Source: a bacterium
GTDB lineage: Bacteria > ARS69
Direction of reading: 5' to 3'
Assembly: GCA_025774865.1 (NCBI GenBank)
Contig: JALGZO010000456.1
Span: 1 to 8,060, forward strand
Length of the DNA: 8,060 bases
Under the pieces are notes generated by a model. That model was not told the origin of the DNA. It saw only the letters and a list, made by a program, of their open reading frames with translations, and did not search any database. Position numbers and translations under genes: made by a program. The stretch's first letter is position 1. Every line of letters starts with the position of its first letter. This document shows positions 1 to 6,191 of this stretch, piece after piece.

Positions 1-488
1 ACCCGGCGTACCCGAAGGGGAACCTGAACCTCGGGACGTTGTACATGACGGTAGGCGACGTTCCGGGCGCGATCCGGCACTTCGAGCGGGAGCGCCGGCT
101 GGATCCCGCGGACGGCGAGAATCTCGCCTCGCTCGCACTGGCGTACTCTCGCGCGGACCGGCCGGAAGAGGCGGAGCGGACTTACCGGGCAGCCGAGAAG
201 GCCGGTCTGGAGGACGCCCCGGTCCTTTACAACCATGGCGTCTGTCTGGAACGATTGGGGCGCCCGTCCGACGCCGAGTCTCTCTATCGGCGAGCGATCG
301 CGGCGGACTCGACATTTGCCGACGCCTGGAACAACCTGGGCGTGCTCAGTGCTCGAGCGGGTCGGATCGAAGAGGCCATCTCGCTCTGGCGAAAGACGCT
401 CGAGATGCGTCCTGGTGATGAACGCGCTCTCGACAATCTCGAGAGGGCTCGACGACGCGCCGAAGAAGAACGCGGAACCGGAGGTTGA
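1..488 (+). CDS. TPR-repeat protein, C-terminal part (5' end outside window)
   Basis: The reading frame is open from base 3 with no stop upstream, so this is the last 161 residues of a longer protein ending at TGA 486-488. The visible part is almost wholly four tandem tetratricopeptide repeats, each about 33-34 residues, with the usual G/A-x-x-Y/L and A-x-x-x-a/Y spacing: NLNLGTLYMTVGD, ASLALAYSRADRPEEA, VLYNHGVCLERLGRPSDA and AWNNLGVLSARAGRIEEA. They are followed by a charged Arg/Glu-rich tail. TPRs are helical protein-binding scaffolds, so no catalytic role can be read here. The missing N-terminus could carry a signal peptide, membrane segments or an enzyme domain; TPR ends like this occur on sulfatase-like, glycosyltransferase-like and oligosaccharyltransferase-like proteins. 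It ends five bases before the beta-helix gene, so the two probably share a transcript. Function unknown; the TPR call is secure. Confidence 0.85.
   Translation, partial: PAYPKGNLNLGTLYMTVGDVPGAIRHFERERRLDPADGENLASLALAYSRADRPEEAERTYRAAEKAGLEDAPVLYNHGVCLERLGRPSDAESLYRRAIAADSTFADAWNNLGVLSARAGRIEEAISLWRKTLEMRPGDERALDNLERARRRAEEERGTGG
480..484 (+). promoter_or_regulatory. Ribosome binding site deciding the beta-helix gene start
   Basis: GGAGG lies in the last codons of the TPR gene. It is nine bases upstream of GTG 494, a normal spacing. It directly abuts the competing in-frame TTG at 485, which is too close to be used. This favours GTG 494 as the start. Confidence 0.6.
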
Positions 489-493
489 GCAAG

Positions 494-1438
494 GTGCGAG
501 GCGTTTCCATCCTGACTTCGTCGTTCGTGGCGCTCGGCGCTATCGTGGTCGCGTCCGCCGGCGCGTTCGCCGGGACGGTGAGAGTTCCCCAGGACCACGC
601 GAGCGTGCAAGCGGGGGTTCTCGCGGCGTCTCCCGGGGACACGGTGCTCGTCGCTCCCGGAACGTATACGGAGCTCATCCGGACCCGACCGGGGGTCGTG
701 CTGAAGTCCAGCGAGGGTCCCGACGCCACGACTCTCGTGACCCCCGGGCTTGCCGAAAAATTGTCCGACGAACGGCTCCTGGAGTGTTTCGAGGGAGATC
801 GCACCACGGTGATCGAGGGTTTCACGATGGTCGCCGGAGACACCCCGGGCGCCGCCGTCTACGTAGAAAACGCGAGCCCGACGATTCGAGGCAACGTCAT
901 CACCGGATTCGGGTGGGGGATCCACCTCCGGTACTCGAAGGCGTTGGTCGAAGCGAACGAAATCATGAACTGTGACTCGTTCGCGATCCTCGTTTTCGCA
1001 TCGTCGCCGGACATTTTCGGAAACTCCATTCACGACAACGATTCCCAGGGAATCAGCATCAGCGGGAAGGAATCCCATCCGGTGATCGGCGGAAGTCCGG
1101 AGAAGTCGAACAAGATCTTCGGGAACCACATCGGCCTCCTGAACGGAAGCCGGAACGACATCGACGCCACGTTCAACGACTGGGGGTGGGAAACCACCGC
1201 CGAGATGGAAGCGGGGGAATGGCCGGACGACATCCACACGATCCGTGACGGCAACGACTTCAAGCAGTCTCACCGAGGCAAGGGCAAGGTGGACTACCGG
1301 AACTGGATCCGCCCGCCCCCCGCCTTGGAGGAAACGAGTTCGGCGCCGGGCTTGCGGGTCGCCATCCCGATCGTCGTCGCGCTGCTCTTGATCGGCGGGT
1401 TCGTGGGGCTCGCCCGGCGACGAGCTACCTCAGCCTGA
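494..1438 (+). CDS. Secreted right-handed parallel beta-helix protein with C-terminal membrane anchor
   Basis: 314 residues from GTG 494. An in-frame TTG at 485 would add three residues, but the Shine-Dalgarno sequence touches it. Residues 1-26 form a signal peptide (hydrophobic core to about 21, AFA|G cleavage). The mature protein opens with the pectin-lyase-like signature: VQAGVLAASPGDT followed by VLVAPGTYTE. Asn/Gly/Ser-rich coils follow (SPTIRGNVITGFGWGIHL, SPDIFGNSIHDNDSQGISI), then the family-typical closing strand IDATFNDWG and a GKVDYRNWI segment near residue 270. This matches DUF1565/NosD-like beta-helix proteins; no catalytic residues can be assigned. A Pro/Glu/Ser linker leads to one hydrophobic helix (about 288-307) and an RRR tail, so the body is probably outside the cytoplasmic membrane, anchored or sorted by its C-terminus. 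It follows the TPR gene by five bases and overlaps the convergent metalloprotease gene by 14 bp. A role in surface binding or glycan handling is inference. Confidence 0.85.
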   Translation: MRGVSILTSSFVALGAIVVASAGAFAGTVRVPQDHASVQAGVLAASPGDTVLVAPGTYTELIRTRPGVVLKSSEGPDATTLVTPGLAEKLSDERLLECFEGDRTTVIEGFTMVAGDTPGAAVYVENASPTIRGNVITGFGWGIHLRYSKALVEANEIMNCDSFAILVFASSPDIFGNSIHDNDSQGISISGKESHPVIGGSPEKSNKIFGNHIGLLNGSRNDIDATFNDWGWETTAEMEAGEWPDDIHTIRDGNDFKQSHRGKGKVDYRNWIRPPPALEETSSAPGLRVAIPIVVALLLIGGFVGLARRRATSA

Positions 1439-3665
1439 TCACCCGGTTCGTCTCCGACCGGCTTCCGAAATCCACTCGGACGAAGTAGACGCCGGGCGGC
1501 GTCGGCTCCCCGCGATCGGTGCGGCCGTCCCACTCCACGTCGAAGCGTTTGGCCTCCGACTCGCGCAGAGCGCCGAGGCTCCGGACAAGCGTTCCCCGCA
1601 CGTCGTAGATCCGGACGTCAGTGACCCGCCAGCCTTCGCCGGGTCCGCCCGGGACCCGGACCGAGACGAGCATCGCGTCGCGGAAGGGATTGGGTGCCAT
1701 CGCGACGAGCCGCGAGTCCTGCGATGGCGAAGACGCGGCGCTCGTCCGACTCAGGAGCTTCGGGTCCTTCCCGGGAATGTGCACGTCGAGCTGGTAGACG
1801 TAGTCGACGCCCGGCTGAACGGTGGTGTCCTCGTATCGGAATCTCGGATGGCGGCCGCCGGGAGAGCGGATCGTGGCGAGGAGCTCCTCGGTTCCGTTCG
1901 CTCGGCTCCGGTAGAGTCGGTATTCGCTGTCAAAGTCCTCGCCGTCGACTTGCCACTCCAGCTCGAAGCCCGGTCGCCGCGGCCCTCCGTCCGGTCCGTG
2001 AACGAGACCGGGCACGATCTCGAGATCCTCCCGGAGGATCACGTCGTAGACGAAGAAGTCCCGGTGGGCCGGCGTGGGGTCCTCCGCCCCCACGGTGTTC
2101 ACGCCCCGCACGGCCAGAGTGTGAGGGCCACCCCCGAGCGGCGGGAGAAGGAGCTCGAAACCGCCGTCGGCGCTCGTCCAGTCTCCGTCGAGCGGTTCGG
2201 CCGAGTTCCATCCCTCCCCCGACACTGAGAACTGCGCGCCCACGATGGAGTTGACGGTGACTTCCTCGGCGTAGTCGGGGGGCGAAGGGTACGGCAGGTC
2301 CCACGTCTTTCCGAACACCGACAGGCCTTGCGAACTCTGAAGCGTCTCCGGCAACGCCGACGTGAACATCGTCTCGGGAGTGGTCTCACGAACGTCGAGG
2401 ATTCCGTTGCCGTCGAGATCGCGGAGCCCGGCCATCTCCTTCGTCCAGCGGCAGGGGTCCATGGTGATCTCCATCTGGTGCATCTCGTACTCGCTGTATT
2501 CGCCGGCGCCGCGCATCACGCAGCGACCGACCTGTCCTGTGCAGATCTCGTTGTCGCAGTTGCCGTTCGGCGTGCGGAAGTATCCCCACGCCCCGCCGCA
2601 ACCGGTGCAACCGGACGCGTACTCGTCGGCTGCCTGGAAGATGTGGCCGAGCTCGTGGGCGATCACTCGGTCGAGCTCCTCGGAGGTGAGTGGGCCGTTT
2701 TCGAACAGCGCCACCGTGTGGGGGCCGCCGAGGTAGGCGTACGCGAGCGCACCGGAGCCGGGAAACGCGTTCGCGTCGAGAATGAACTGCGTGCACGCCC
2801 AGTGGGCGCGCAGAGCGTCTCTCGAGATCTGGTTGAGCTCCCCCACCATCGTGTACGCACAGTCGCTGTCGAAGTCGACCGGCAAGCTCCCGAGACAATC
2901 CCCGATGTAGAGATCCTCTGCGTCCATCGAGAGCTCGGCAGGCTCGTAGCGCGTCGCCGCCGGGCCCCAATCCTGGATGACGAACGACGCCTCCCGCCCC
3001 GACTTGAGGCTCCACCAGTTGAGCGCACGAGCGAGCTCGCTCGTGGCGATCTCCTGTTTCTGAGGGGACCAGGTGGTCGCGGTCTCATGCTTCGGCAGGA
3101 CCAGGTTCACGACGATCCGCCCTGCGGCGTAGTGGATCTTGCCCGGACTCCCGTACGTTCCGGCGTGGCAAGGTTGATCACGCGCCGCGGGATTCGTCTC
3201 CTCCGTGAATGCTCCTGCGCAGATGCGAACCTCGGAGATCGTCGCGCGGGCGTCGGCACCGAGCCCCGGGACCGAGAACCCCGCGTTCCACCACCGGAGC
3301 ATTCCGGCGGTCCGTCGGTCGCGGGACGCACCCGGTCGCGCGGACGTCAGAACGGGATGGCGCCGAACGCTCTTGACGGCCGGCTCCGCGCGGAGCGCCT
3401 CTTCGACCCCCGGAGCGTCGAGCACGACGACCCCGGCCCCGACGAAGGCCAGAGGCACCACGAATCCCCGGCGCTCGAGACGGTCGAGAAGCTCTCCGAG
3501 CTCGGGAGCCTCGAGGCCGGGCGTCGTGGCGAGGAGCTTCGGATCGGGGTCGAGCTCATGGTAGGGAGTGGCTCGCTGCCCCGCCGACGCCCCGAAGGGC
3601 ACCATCAGCACCAAGAGGCCGAGAATCCCGAAGGTCCGGGCGACTGCGGTCCCGAGACGGCTCAT
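1425..3665 (-). CDS. Secreted HExxH zinc metalloprotease with Ig/FnIII-like and FlgD-like C-terminal domains
   Basis: 746 residues from ATG 3665-3663. The frame stays open upstream to about 4106, but this ATG has GGAG eight bases before it and begins a clean signal peptide (1-28, cleavage after ASA), and the extension would run into the divergent gene. Order: residues about 60-107 form a small beta-alpha-beta unit resembling an I9-type propeptide; about 115-410 is the catalytic region with HELGH at 337-341 (His337, Glu338, His341) followed by ADEY 346-349, resembling M64-like peptidases. A Cys-rich stretch (Cys353, 356, 370, 375, 382, 405) suggests disulfides, and CVM at 382-384 could be a Met-turn. 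The third zinc ligand is not certain; Asp347 or Glu348 are candidates. An EF-hand-like loop, DLDGNGILDVRE, spans 416-427. Then come an Ig-like region (about 468-541), an FnIII-like region (about 565-630) and a FlgD-Ig/type-A-sorting-like end (about 652-746: APNPF, VRIYDVRG, WDGRTDRGE, PGVYFVRV). Probably exported and activated outside the cell; the substrate is unknown. Confidence 0.87.
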   Translation of the reverse strand: MSRLGTAVARTFGILGLLVLMVPFGASAGQRATPYHELDPDPKLLATTPGLEAPELGELLDRLERRGFVVPLAFVGAGVVVLDAPGVEEALRAEPAVKSVRRHPVLTSARPGASRDRRTAGMLRWWNAGFSVPGLGADARATISEVRICAGAFTEETNPAARDQPCHAGTYGSPGKIHYAAGRIVVNLVLPKHETATTWSPQKQEIATSELARALNWWSLKSGREASFVIQDWGPAATRYEPAELSMDAEDLYIGDCLGSLPVDFDSDCAYTMVGELNQISRDALRAHWACTQFILDANAFPGSGALAYAYLGGPHTVALFENGPLTSEELDRVIAHELGHIFQAADEYASGCTGCGGAWGYFRTPNGNCDNEICTGQVGRCVMRGAGEYSEYEMHQMEITMDPCRWTKEMAGLRDLDGNGILDVRETTPETMFTSALPETLQSSQGLSVFGKTWDLPYPSPPDYAEEVTVNSIVGAQFSVSGEGWNSAEPLDGDWTSADGGFELLLPPLGGGPHTLAVRGVNTVGAEDPTPAHRDFFVYDVILREDLEIVPGLVHGPDGGPRRPGFELEWQVDGEDFDSEYRLYRSRANGTEELLATIRSPGGRHPRFRYEDTTVQPGVDYVYQLDVHIPGKDPKLLSRTSAASSPSQDSRLVAMAPNPFRDAMLVSVRVPGGPGEGWRVTDVRIYDVRGTLVRSLGALRESEAKRFDVEWDGRTDRGEPTPPGVYFVRVDFGSRSETNRVIRLR

Positions 3666-3677
3666 GGGTCCCTCTCC
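3666..3677 (-). promoter_or_regulatory. Ribosome binding site of the metalloprotease gene
   Basis: On the minus strand GGAGAGGG (3677-3670) precedes ATG 3665, with eight bases between GGAG and the start. It selects this ATG, which also begins a good signal peptide, over the open frame further upstream. Confidence 0.6.
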
Positions 3678-3704
3678 GGTCGGAGGCGAAAACGGGTCCG
3701 GGGA

Positions 3705-3733
3705 ACTTGGGGCGAGGTCCCCACCCATGTCAA
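3705..3733 (-). promoter_or_regulatory. Candidate promoter of the metalloprotease gene
   Basis: A perfect TTGACA lies at 3733-3728 (minus strand). With a 17-base spacer the -10 position (3710-3705) reads CCAAGT, a poor match to TATAAT. The -35 is convincing by sequence and the -10 is not, so the start point is uncertain; another sigma factor could be used. Confidence 0.3.
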
Positions 3734-3743
3734 GTCGGCTCGG

Positions 3744-3772
3744 TTGACCGCAAGTTGAGCGGGGGCTAAGTT
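3744..3772 (+). promoter_or_regulatory. Candidate promoter of the sulfatase-fold/TPR gene
   Basis: TTGACC (3744-3749, five of six to consensus) is followed after 17 bases by TAAGTT (3767-3772, three of six). This would start transcription near 3780, about 45 bases before the ATG at 3825. It lies back to back with the candidate minus-strand promoter, their -35 boxes being ten bases apart. Confidence 0.35.
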
Positions 3773-3786
3773 TTACGAGCCTTCGC

Positions 3787-3804
3787 CCCGGGACGACGCC
3801 CGGG
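3787..3804 (+). other. Inverted repeat in the leader of the sulfatase-fold/TPR gene
   Basis: CCCGGG ACGACG CCCGGG can fold as a six-bp all-GC stem with a six-base loop. An alternative pairing is CGGGAC (3789-3794) with GTCCCG (3804-3809). It sits between the candidate promoter and the ribosome binding site (GGAG 3815-3818, six bases before ATG 3825). It could be an operator or an mRNA hairpin, or chance in GC-rich DNA. Confidence 0.3.
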
Positions 3805-3824
3805 TCCCGATTTCGGAGTCCCCC

Positions 3825-6179
3825 ATGCGACGCCTCCCGAGTGCGCGGCCGGTGGCCCTGGCCCTTCTTCTGGGCTGGGTCGGTCTTGGCGCGTGCTCGA
3901 AGGCCCCGCCGCGGGGACTCGTCCTCGTCACGATCGACACCTGCCGCGCCGATCGGATCGGTTGCTACGGTGCGCGGACCGTGTACACGCCGACGATAGA
4001 CGGTCTGGCCGAAGAGGGGGTGGTCCACCTCGACGTGTCGGCACCCGCGCCGATCACCCTGCCGTCGCACTGCTCGATCCTGACCGGTCTGTACCCCGAC
4101 CGACACACGGTACGCGACAACGGGGCGAACGCGCTTCCGGACGAGGCGACCACGCTGGCGGAGATCCTTCGCGATGAGGGGTGGCGGACCGGCGCGTTTG
4201 TGTCCGCGTTCCCCCTCGACGGGGAATTCGGCGCGAACCAGGGCTTCGACGTGTTCGATGACGACCTTTCCGAATCGTCAGCCGGCCCGATTGCGAACGC
4301 GCCGGGCGAAGGCGCGGACGTGGTGGAGCATCTCTTCTACGACGAGCGGGTGGCCCCCCAGGTCGTGGACGCCGCCGTTCCCTGGCTGCGTGAGGTGCGC
4401 TCCGGCTCGTCGCCGTTCTTTCTCTGGGTCCACTTCTTCGATCCGCACGCGGTCTACCGCCCGCCACCGCACCTGGCGGCTCGTTACGGTTCGACGTCGT
4501 ACGACGGCGAGGTCGCGTACGTGGACGAGCAGCTCGGACGGCTGTTTTCCGAGCTCGAGGGAATGCGCGACCGCTTAACGATCGTCGTGACCGCGGACCA
4601 CGGCGAGTCGCTCGGTGAGCACTCGGAGACGAGCCACGGCCTCTTCGTCTATCAATCCTCGTTGCGCGTTCCGTGGGTGATGGCCGGTCCCGGGATCCCC
4701 GGGGGGCTGCGGGTCGAAGAGCCGGTCTCGCTCGTTCAGGTCATGCCCACGATCCTCGACGTGCTCGACGTTCCGATGCCGGCGGGGTTGGACGGAGCTT
4801 CGGTCCGACCACTCTGGACCGGCATCGGCGGCGACGCTTTCGAAGCCGCGTCGCCCGCGGTGCACGCCGAATGCCTCCTGCCACGCCTCCACTACGATTG
4901 GGCCGGGCTACGCTCTGTGCGTCGCGACCGTTGGAAGCTGATCGATGCGCCGCAGCCCGAGCTCTACGATCTCGCGACCGATCCGGACGAAACGACCAAC
5001 GTGGCCGCGCAGCATCCGGAAATCGTTCTCGACCTGCGTGCCGAGATGGACCGACACGATTCGCGCGGTGGCGAGCTCGAAGCCGTGCAGCGCGAGCTCG
5101 GGGCGGAGGAGCGCGCGCGACTGGAGAGCCTCGGTTACGTTGGCGCCGGCGCGTCGTTGAGCACGGTGGACGAGGACCTTTGGAATCCCGATGGCCGCGA
5201 CCCGAAGGACATGGCGGAGTTCTTCAATACGTTGCAGGAGATTCCGACGATCCTGATCCATGAGCGCTTCGACGAGGCGGAGCGGCTGCTGCGCGAGCTT
5301 CGCGAGAAGGATCCGGACAACGGCGCCGTACTGGAGAAGCTCGCGATGTTGCACTGGATGCAGGAGGACTGGCCCGAGGCGCGTCGCTGGTGCGAGGAAA
5401 TCCTGCGCCGCGATCCCACGAACGTGGAAGTGCGCCGCAACCTCGGGTTGGCCCTCGGCAAGCTGGGGGAGCGGGACGCGGCGCGGGAAGCATACCGGCA
5501 AGCGATCGCCGACGATCCCGACAAGGCCGACGCGTGGGGGCTGCTCGGGTCGTCGTTCTCCGAAGACGCCCTTCATACGAAAGCGATCGTCGCGCTGGAG
5601 CGGGCCGTCGAGCTGGCCCCGGACGATGCGTCGCTCCGAGCCGAGCTCGCGAGAGCCTGGGAGGACTCCGGCGAAGTGGCGATCGCCCTGGCGGAGTACG
5701 ACCGTGCGCTCGCTCTCGACGCCGCGCTTTCGCAGGCGGTGAACGGAAAAGCGTTGCTGCTCTCGCACGAAGGCCGGGTGCGAGAGGCCGTTGCGGTCCT
5801 GCGCGCTGGGCTGCCGGGGCTCGCGGACGACCTCGAGACCCTGAACAACCTGGCGTGGATTCTCGTGAACGAATCCATCGATCCGGAGGAAGGCTGGCGG
5901 CACGCGCGCGCCGCGGAAGAGATCGACCCCGAGGACCCGGCGGTTCTGGACACGCTCGGCTGGGCGGCGATCCGCTCGAACCGCCCGGCCGAAGGCATCG
6001 CTCCGCTCACCAGGGCCTGGGAATCGACCCGTGACGCCGAAGTGCGGCTGCACCTCGGGATCGCTCTCGCCGAGTCGGGGCGCCGCGACGAAGGCATCGC
6101 GCACGTGCGCGCGGCGATCCAGGAGCGGCCGTCGCTCGCGGACGTGCCGGAAGCCGCGCGCTGGAGTCGAGCGCCCTGA
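3825..6179 (+). CDS. Lipoprotein: sulfatase/alkaline-phosphatase-fold domain fused to TPR repeats
   Basis: 784 residues; ATG 3825 has GGAG six bases upstream. Residues 1-24 form a lipoprotein signal (lipobox LGAC, Cys24), so the protein is probably lipid-anchored outside the cytoplasmic membrane. Residues 31-415 are a PF00884-type domain: Asp38 in VTIDTCRAD, TLPSHCSILTG 78-88, FFDPHAVYRPP 204-214, TADHGESLGEH 256-266 (Asp258, His259) and WKLI with ELYDLATDPDETTN near 370-391. The family signature C/S-x-P-S-R here reads T-L-P-S-H. Thr78 therefore takes the nucleophile place of the Cys/Ser that becomes formylglycine, and His82 replaces Arg; Cys83 is not aligned with the nucleophile. This recalls the T-F-P-N-H site of nucleotide pyrophosphatase/phosphodiesterases, so phosphoester hydrolysis or phospho-group transfer is as likely as sulfatase activity. 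The LESLGYVG linker (433-440) leads to eight or nine TPRs (about 473-770). The gene is monocistronic as far as seen, with divergent and convergent neighbours. The substrate is unknown. Confidence 0.9.
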   Translation: MRRLPSARPVALALLLGWVGLGACSKAPPRGLVLVTIDTCRADRIGCYGARTVYTPTIDGLAEEGVVHLDVSAPAPITLPSHCSILTGLYPDRHTVRDNGANALPDEATTLAEILRDEGWRTGAFVSAFPLDGEFGANQGFDVFDDDLSESSAGPIANAPGEGADVVEHLFYDERVAPQVVDAAVPWLREVRSGSSPFFLWVHFFDPHAVYRPPPHLAARYGSTSYDGEVAYVDEQLGRLFSELEGMRDRLTIVVTADHGESLGEHSETSHGLFVYQSSLRVPWVMAGPGIPGGLRVEEPVSLVQVMPTILDVLDVPMPAGLDGASVRPLWTGIGGDAFEAASPAVHAECLLPRLHYDWAGLRSVRRDRWKLIDAPQPELYDLATDPDETTNVAAQHPEIVLDLRAEMDRHDSRGGELEAVQRELGAEERARLESLGYVGAGASLSTVDEDLWNPDGRDPKDMAEFFNTLQEIPTILIHERFDEAERLLRELREKDPDNGAVLEKLAMLHWMQEDWPEARRWCEEILRRDPTNVEVRRNLGLALGKLGERDAAREAYRQAIADDPDKADAWGLLGSSFSEDALHTKAIVALERAVELAPDDASLRAELARAWEDSGEVAIALAEYDRALALDAALSQAVNGKALLLSHEGRVREAVAVLRAGLPGLADDLETLNNLAWILVNESIDPEEGWRHARAAEEIDPEDPAVLDTLGWAAIRSNRPAEGIAPLTRAWESTRDAEVRLHLGIALAESGRRDEGIAHVRAAIQERPSLADVPEAARWSRAP

Positions 6180-6186
6180 AGGGCGC
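6171..6186. terminator. Hairpin over the stop codon in a convergent junction (possible bidirectional terminator)
   Basis: GCGCCC (6171-6176) and GGGCGC (6181-6186) can pair as a six-bp stem with a TGAA loop that contains the stop codon of the sulfatase-fold/TPR gene. The next gene ends 12 bases downstream on the opposite strand, so a two-way terminator would be expected here. There is no T-run after the stem on either strand, so intrinsic termination is not well supported. Confidence 0.3.
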
Positions 6187-6191
6187 CGAGA

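Noticed and set aside
485-487. TTG as start of the beta-helix gene, overlapping the preceding stop (TTGA)
   Set aside because: The GGAGG directly abuts it, leaving no spacer, whereas GTG 494 has a nine-base spacer and still gives a complete signal peptide.
1000-1200. Lower-GC stretch in the beta-helix gene as a sign of transfer
   Set aside because: The change is explained by the Asn, Ser, Ile and Lys-rich beta-helix coils; third positions remain mostly G or C.
284-1273. 329-residue minus-strand open frame across the TPR and beta-helix genes
   Set aside because: It spans two real genes on the other strand, is Arg-rich and shows no motif; long shadow frames are expected at this GC content.
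2328-3758. 476-residue plus-strand open frame antisense to the metalloprotease gene
   Set aside because: It is Arg/Val/Glu-rich with no recognisable domain, lies wholly opposite a gene with clear motifs, and is typical of GC-rich shadow frames.
3666-4106. In-frame open extension of the metalloprotease gene upstream of 3665
   Set aside because: It would overlap the divergent lipoprotein gene by about 280 bases, reads as low-complexity Arg-rich sequence, and would bury the clean signal peptide that begins at the ATG with a good ribosome binding site.
4908-6104. 398-residue minus-strand open frame antisense to the sulfatase-fold/TPR gene
   Set aside because: There is no domain or coherent hydrophobic pattern; the opposite strand encodes well-formed TPR repeats over the same bases.
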